NCBI GenBank assembly: GCA_911728435.2
Contig: OU452198.1
Span: 15,286,001 to 15,350,000, forward strand
Direction: 5' to 3'
Source of the DNA: Apoderus coryli
Taxonomy: Eukaryota; Arthropoda; Insecta; Coleoptera; Attelabidae
DNA: 64,000 nt
Both the position numbers and the translations under genes were made by a program. Every line of letters begins with the position of its first letter. Position 1 is the stretch's first letter. The notes below the pieces were generated by a model. That model was not told the origin of the DNA. It saw only the letters and a program-made list of their open reading frames with translations, and did not search any database. Of this stretch, positions 49,001 through 55,000 are shown piece after piece.

Positions 49001-52000
49001 CGACTTAACGTCGTAATAGTACCTATCAGCCTGAAGATGATACACCAGAAAATTTCCTAGGTTAAACAAAGTATTCTACTTAAAAAACGGGATCATAAAC
49101 AGTACATATTGACAAATTTACCAGCTGTTTTTGCTGACCTTTGAAGGCTGAGGTCGGAGTGCAGGAGAATGTCTCGACATTGTTATATGAATATATGCGT
49201 TCTATGGAGAGGGAGTTGCCTGGGAATGTGGGAGTCTTTTGGAGGTTTGTAAATTCGAGGAGAAACTCCAACGATGTTCCATTGCAAATGTCCTATGGTT
49301 TTAAAACAAGCAACGATGACCACCGGAATTGTTCGCTACTTTCTTTCAATCTGTATACTCTCCTGAAAATTTGGTCGTGCCTTCGTTTTTTGAGGAGCCA
49401 CTTGGTGTATCGAATGACTTTTATGTGAACATTACAGAAATATTTAGTGAGCTTCACGCATTGAAGATGAATAAGCAGCCGGGTCCCGTTGGTATGTCGT
49501 CCTAATACAATACCTAAAGTATGTGAAAATATCATCACTAAAGCCCTAAAATTGTTACTGGAGCCTCTCATTGTGGACCATCAGTTCGGACTCATCTCGG
49601 GGAGATCGGCAGAGCTTAATGTACTAGAATATTCGGGTGACTTGTCTCGAGTCTTGAGTGAGGGATGTCATGTCCATTCTGTATATATTTCTCTAAGGCT
49701 TTGGACAAGGTTAACCATCCTTTGCTAATTCACAAGCTCGGACTGGCCGGTTTATCGATCAGCATGTTACGTTGGGTGGATAACTATTTCCGCGATATGT
49801 CGCAAATTAGGCGTGTGAACGGATTTCATTCAGATCCAATACGTGTTTCTTCAGGTGTTCCCCAGGGAAGGCACTTGGGACCTCTATTATTTAATGTCTT
49901 TATTAACGATATTGACAGTACATTATTTCCTGATGAACTAAAGTGTTACCGCAAAATAGCGGGTCCGACTGATTTGTTATTTGCTCCAGGACGATCTTCT
50001 TCGGCGTGTTCATTGGTGAATCAGAAAGCCTCTAATGTACGAGTTTGCCATCTCGGGCACTATTTTGGAACATAGGACCACAGTGAATGATCTTGGCGTT
50101 AAATTGATTAATTCGCTGACCAATACGCGAAACAGTCAGGCTAGAGAATTACTTCTCTGCTACTGCTCTCTTGGCCAGCCGTACTACCTGTAGCCACTAC
50201 AGTACGACAACTAAAAGGACCACTTTGATCTCGTTATACCTCGCACCATAGGGCCTCCATCCCATGCCCTTAAGAGTTGTCTAAGATGCGAACCCACCAT
50301 CTTACTCACCCATTGACACCCCAGCAACAGATTGCAGCAGTGCTGGAGTCTCCAATCATCGTAGACACTATGCGATTGGGTCGGACTTCAGCTTCTGTCA
50401 GGGGTCGTGTGATTGCTGATGTACACTTAAAATGTCACGCACAGGCCTATTCCAACGAAGGAGAAGTCCAAACGCCACCATCAAAAGCCCTGCGGCGATC
50501 GGGAGTCGCGACGGGAGCAGGATTGTGTGATCTGGAAGCTCCTAGTGACAAACCGGCACGTAGGCCGCGAGTGTGTGATGGCCATTCAGCTTCAGGATTT
50601 GGATCTGTGGAGCTGCTCGTGTCCTGCATTTGTGACTATTTAGGGTCCACTCTGCTCACCCCGCATGGGGAGGGGGCTATGAAAGGTGCCCTAAACATAG
50701 TGAGCCAAGAGGGTGCAACATGTGAGATCGAAATAATAATAATACAGGTAAACATTTGAACTTCGCGACATGGAACGTCGGCACACTCATGTATACTAAC
50801 ACCAGTAATAGACCCGAACGACGTACGGCAATTATAGCCCGTGAACTAAAACGATTCAGCATTGACATTGCTGCATTAAGTGAAACCAGAAGATCAGGTG
50901 AAGGTCAATTGAAAGAACATAGTGGGGGCTATACGTTCTTTTGGAAAGGAAAAACGACAATCAACCCCGTATCCATGGTGTCGGATTTGCAATTAAAAAT
51001 GACCTAATTAGTTATTGGACGAACTACCATCTGGCATAAACTAAGCCGGGATCGGCGAGCCACAATTATAAGCGCGTACGTGCCAAAATTGTCCATTATT
51101 AATTAGTAATCACTTTTTAATTATTATTGTAGTACCGAAATATACCTAAGATTCTAAAATCAAATTTCTATAGCGTACACGCTCAGATAACAATTTGATA
51201 GTTTCTTTCTACATTTAAAATACTCAACATTGACATGTGAGCCTGTCATATAAGTTTATCTGATCTGAGTTTGTCAAAGGATAACGCCTATTATCATGTA
51301 CGTCAAAAAATACTTTAGTTACTGTCAAAAACTGTCAGTTCATAACAGTAATAATTAATTATTAAAATAAAGTTCTTTTGGTTTAATATTGTAGTATGAG
51401 GAGGCAGGCGTAAGCACCACTGGCGTTAAAGCCGCTGCAGCCCTTCGCTGTATAGCTGCCCTTGCTCGCTTCGCTCACTCGTGCGTCTATACAGCGGCGG
51501 GCTGCAACGAATGCTTTACCGTCCTTTATACTTAATATACTATTAATGTATATCACTTTATCGTTAATTATCTATAATAGTGTTGTTAATGGTTTCATGT
51601 AATGGTTTGGAAAATTAAATTGGAACACTATATAGCATTATTTCGTAGATTTTATTGGTTCAACGTTGTTGTGTGTACTTATCACAGTTACAATCGAATT
51701 GTCACTCCACCTTACCACCGCCATACCCGTAGATTCGTCAAATTGAAAGTCATAAGTGCCTCTCTCTTTTTTTAACTTACTTGGCTCTAGAGGACAATCG
51801 GTTTTCCCTTATTATACCCGTTGCGGAATAACCTTTTGCCACAGTTTAAAATAATATACAGTTACTTCATCTCGTGTCGGTACGTTTGATGGTCATGTCT
51901 ACAAAGCTATCTTATAGTAAGTATATATAGATATAGTATATATAGTAGCGGACCAGAAATGTGGCTAGGAATGCGACGAGTCGATGGCGTTTTCAGCGTC

Positions 52001-55000
52001 TACTGAACCTTGTTATCGATGCTTTTGCCTTAAAAAGTACAAACAGTTTATACGACGAAAAAATTGTCAAAGATCACACTGTGGTTATGGGGACATTCTT
52101 CAATGGATAACAATTGAAGAATGAAGTCCAAAATCTTCAAAACCTTACTTGTAAAAGCCAAATAAGAACTGCGTGTATATTATAATCCTTGTTTGGCGAT
52201 TGGTAATAGACAAGTTTCGACGGCATTTTGACGCCAAACTTCATGCGTTAACGCACCAGTAATATTTACAACCTTATTATGAAAACTACTGGAGAAAGTT
52301 TTGGTAATAATATTTGCATATTATGAAAACTTACGATATAAAATGAAAAGGGATCATTTAAATTTTTAAAAATTATGACACAACATATTTCAAAATGCCT
52401 TGTTTTTGAAATATCGCCTAGAGAAGAGTTAAGTAAAAGGAAAAAAAATATTTAGCTGACGCACCAATGGCCGTAAATGGGTTAAATCAATGTAATTTAA
52501 ACGAATATTTAGTAAATAAGTTTTTATTTTAGTTTATCCAAAGTGCCTTTAATACGTAGTGTGTCTCAGTTGCAAAAGCATTCGAATGAGCAGGAACATC
52601 AAATTCGAGAGGAATCAGAAGAGGATTGGTGGACGGAAGAGGAAGAGGATTCTATAGAAAGTGTAGAGAACACTACTCCTCAAATTGAGTCTCTTGGTGG
52701 AGGTAGAACTTCTACAAAGAGACATTATCCTCCAAAAGCTACTGAAATGACATCTGGGCATACGTTACCTGTAGAGGTTAGTAATAATTGATGTAATCCA
52801 GTTTAGCTTTAATCCCAGTCAAATAGTCGGCGAAGTCCAGAATATTAAGCTCCGTAGATCTGCCGGGCAAAAATTCATACTGGTCGTCAAAGTAAAAGCA
52901 TTTAGCAAAAAAATAAAATACACTTTACTTCCTCTTGTCTTGAAGTTTGTTATTTCAAAATGTCAAGTAGCAACCGCTTCTTCAGGTGTCGAAAAACGTT
53001 GACCTCTCGGTTTGTTTTTTACATACGGGAATAAAAAGAAGTCATTCGGTGCCAAGTCAGGACTATACGGCGGATGACTCACCAAATCTATGGTTTGGGT
53101 GCTAAAAATGCAGTTGTTTGAGCCGATGAGTGAGAGTTCGCATTGTCGTGGTGAAGAGTGAGTTGGTTTTCCTGATTTCTTGGAAGACAACTGATAAACA
53201 AATGGTTGTGTACCACTCAGAATTGACTGTTCTGCGTTGTTCTAGTGGTACGGTTGCGATATGTCCAGTTTTTTCGAAAAAAACAGGCGACCATTTGCTT
53301 GGAAGTGCTTCGTGCGCGAACAACTTTTATTGGATTTGGCTTAAAACACCCATACAGTCGACTGCTGTTTACGTTCGGGCTCATAAGCGTTAATCCACGA
53401 TTCATCACCTGTCACGATGTCATACACATGTTTCGAAGCACCGCGATCGTATTTTTTGAGCATTTCTTTCAAACAATCGACACGAGCCTTTTCTTTAGCG
53501 ATTGACAAATTCTGTGGGATCCAACGCGAACAAATTTTTTTGACAGTCAAATGTTTATGCAATACTGAAGTAGGTATGCTGGTCCCACTAATGCCTAAGG
53601 TTGTCTCAATCTCTTGCGAGGTCACATGCCGATCTTGCAATATCAGTTCGCGCACAGCATCAATGGTTTTCGGAACAACAACTGATTTTGGACGACCTTC
53701 ACGAAATTCGTCTTGGAGTGAACTACGACCACGATTGAATTCACCATACCATCGATAAACACTGGTCCTTGATGGAGCTTATCGCCAAAAATTGAATTAA
53801 GTTCATCCAATCCAATTAAGTTCACTGTTGCTGAGTTAATCCACGTCGAAAGTTGTAAAAAATAATCTCACGATTTAATTCCATTTTTGGGCCGAGATAA
53901 ATCTTTTAAGTTACTGCAAACCAAACAAATAACGCTCGTATGTCAAAACGTTATGAGTACGTATAACCTCAAAAATGTCCAACTTTACGATAGAGCTGTC
54001 AGTTGCCAGATTGCAACACCAGGGTTTCCAAATCTCGAAATATAAAAGGCTACCCTCGTATACACTACATTACAACATGAATAAATAATCCAAATTGTTT
54101 GATTCAGGTATTGTGTGTGGAGTCGAAAACCACAGTTGTTTGGCAAGACGGTACAGAAGAAAAGGACATACCCTCTACGCAATTATATTACTCAATATCA
54201 TTGGATGATCATGAGTTTTTCCCCGGGGAATGTGTAGTGAAGAATGAAGTTGATCATAGTGGTAAATACGGAGTCGTACAACATGTCAATTATTTAGATA
54301 GGACGGCAACAGTAAGTTATTTTTTGTTGTACTTAGGTACAGGACAGGCAACAGTAAGGGTTTGTGGGTTAGTTGATATAGTAGTAGTATTTGGATAGCA
54401 AGCGTGCATGGTGTCCGAGGACTGCTTTCTTCGAAATTAATCATTGGAAGTTTTTCAGTTAGTAATTGTACTTCTTTCGATGGGAAAATTCGCCTAAAAT
54501 GTTTTCAAAATGGTGACACATCCGGTTATACCGGAAATAGAGCAGTGCTTGCTTATTTCAAATAGCGCAAGATTCGGTACACTTCGCAAATTTACTTTCC
54601 CGCACAGGGAAAATATTGTGAACGACGGATATAACCATTTTGAAGTTCATTGAGACCATTTGCAGATGGAGTCTGTCTGTATGTCTGTTTATATTCTTCC
54701 ACGATAGCGCCTAAACGCTTTAACCAATTGAGCTAAATTTTTGGTATATGAGTTTTTGGTTGAAATCGCTTTAGCCCGTAATAGAGGTGGACACAACCCC
54801 CAACTACATCATTTTAAAGCATATTTGATCTGCTTTGCAGCGATAGGTTACTTTTCGAGAAAATTGCGTTTAAAATTTTACCAGTTAGGTAGTTCGAACC
54901 TATAACTCTTATTAGAATAAAATAATTTGATTTTGGTTTTTGGCGTCATTGATCGAGCGTGCGGTTCGCATGCGGAAGTTTCTCGGTTCGAATCCCAGAC

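Larger units (their letters stand above)
47734..52485. mobile_element. piggyBac-like element with TTAA duplication, containing LINEs
   Basis: TTAA at 47734-47737 and 52482-52485 border 13-bp inverted ends CCCATTTACGGCC (47738-47750 and 52469-52481). TTAA plus CC-starting ends are typical of the piggyBac superfamily. A plus-strand relic at about 48120-48190 (TMLLRPFTNNGYYHVLPI) is reminiscent of the transposase core. The interior is swollen by LINE pieces at 48413-51095. It lies wholly in the intron between UBE2O exons 6 and 7. Confidence 0.65.

Noticed and set aside
50277..50759. 160-codon frame before the RTE ORF as an ORF1 protein
   Set aside because: No recognisable domain, and it sits in the GC-rich leader; composition alone can keep it open.
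53130..53758. Plus-strand frames over the mariner
   Set aside because: Antisense shadows of the minus-strand transposase, which shows all family motifs.
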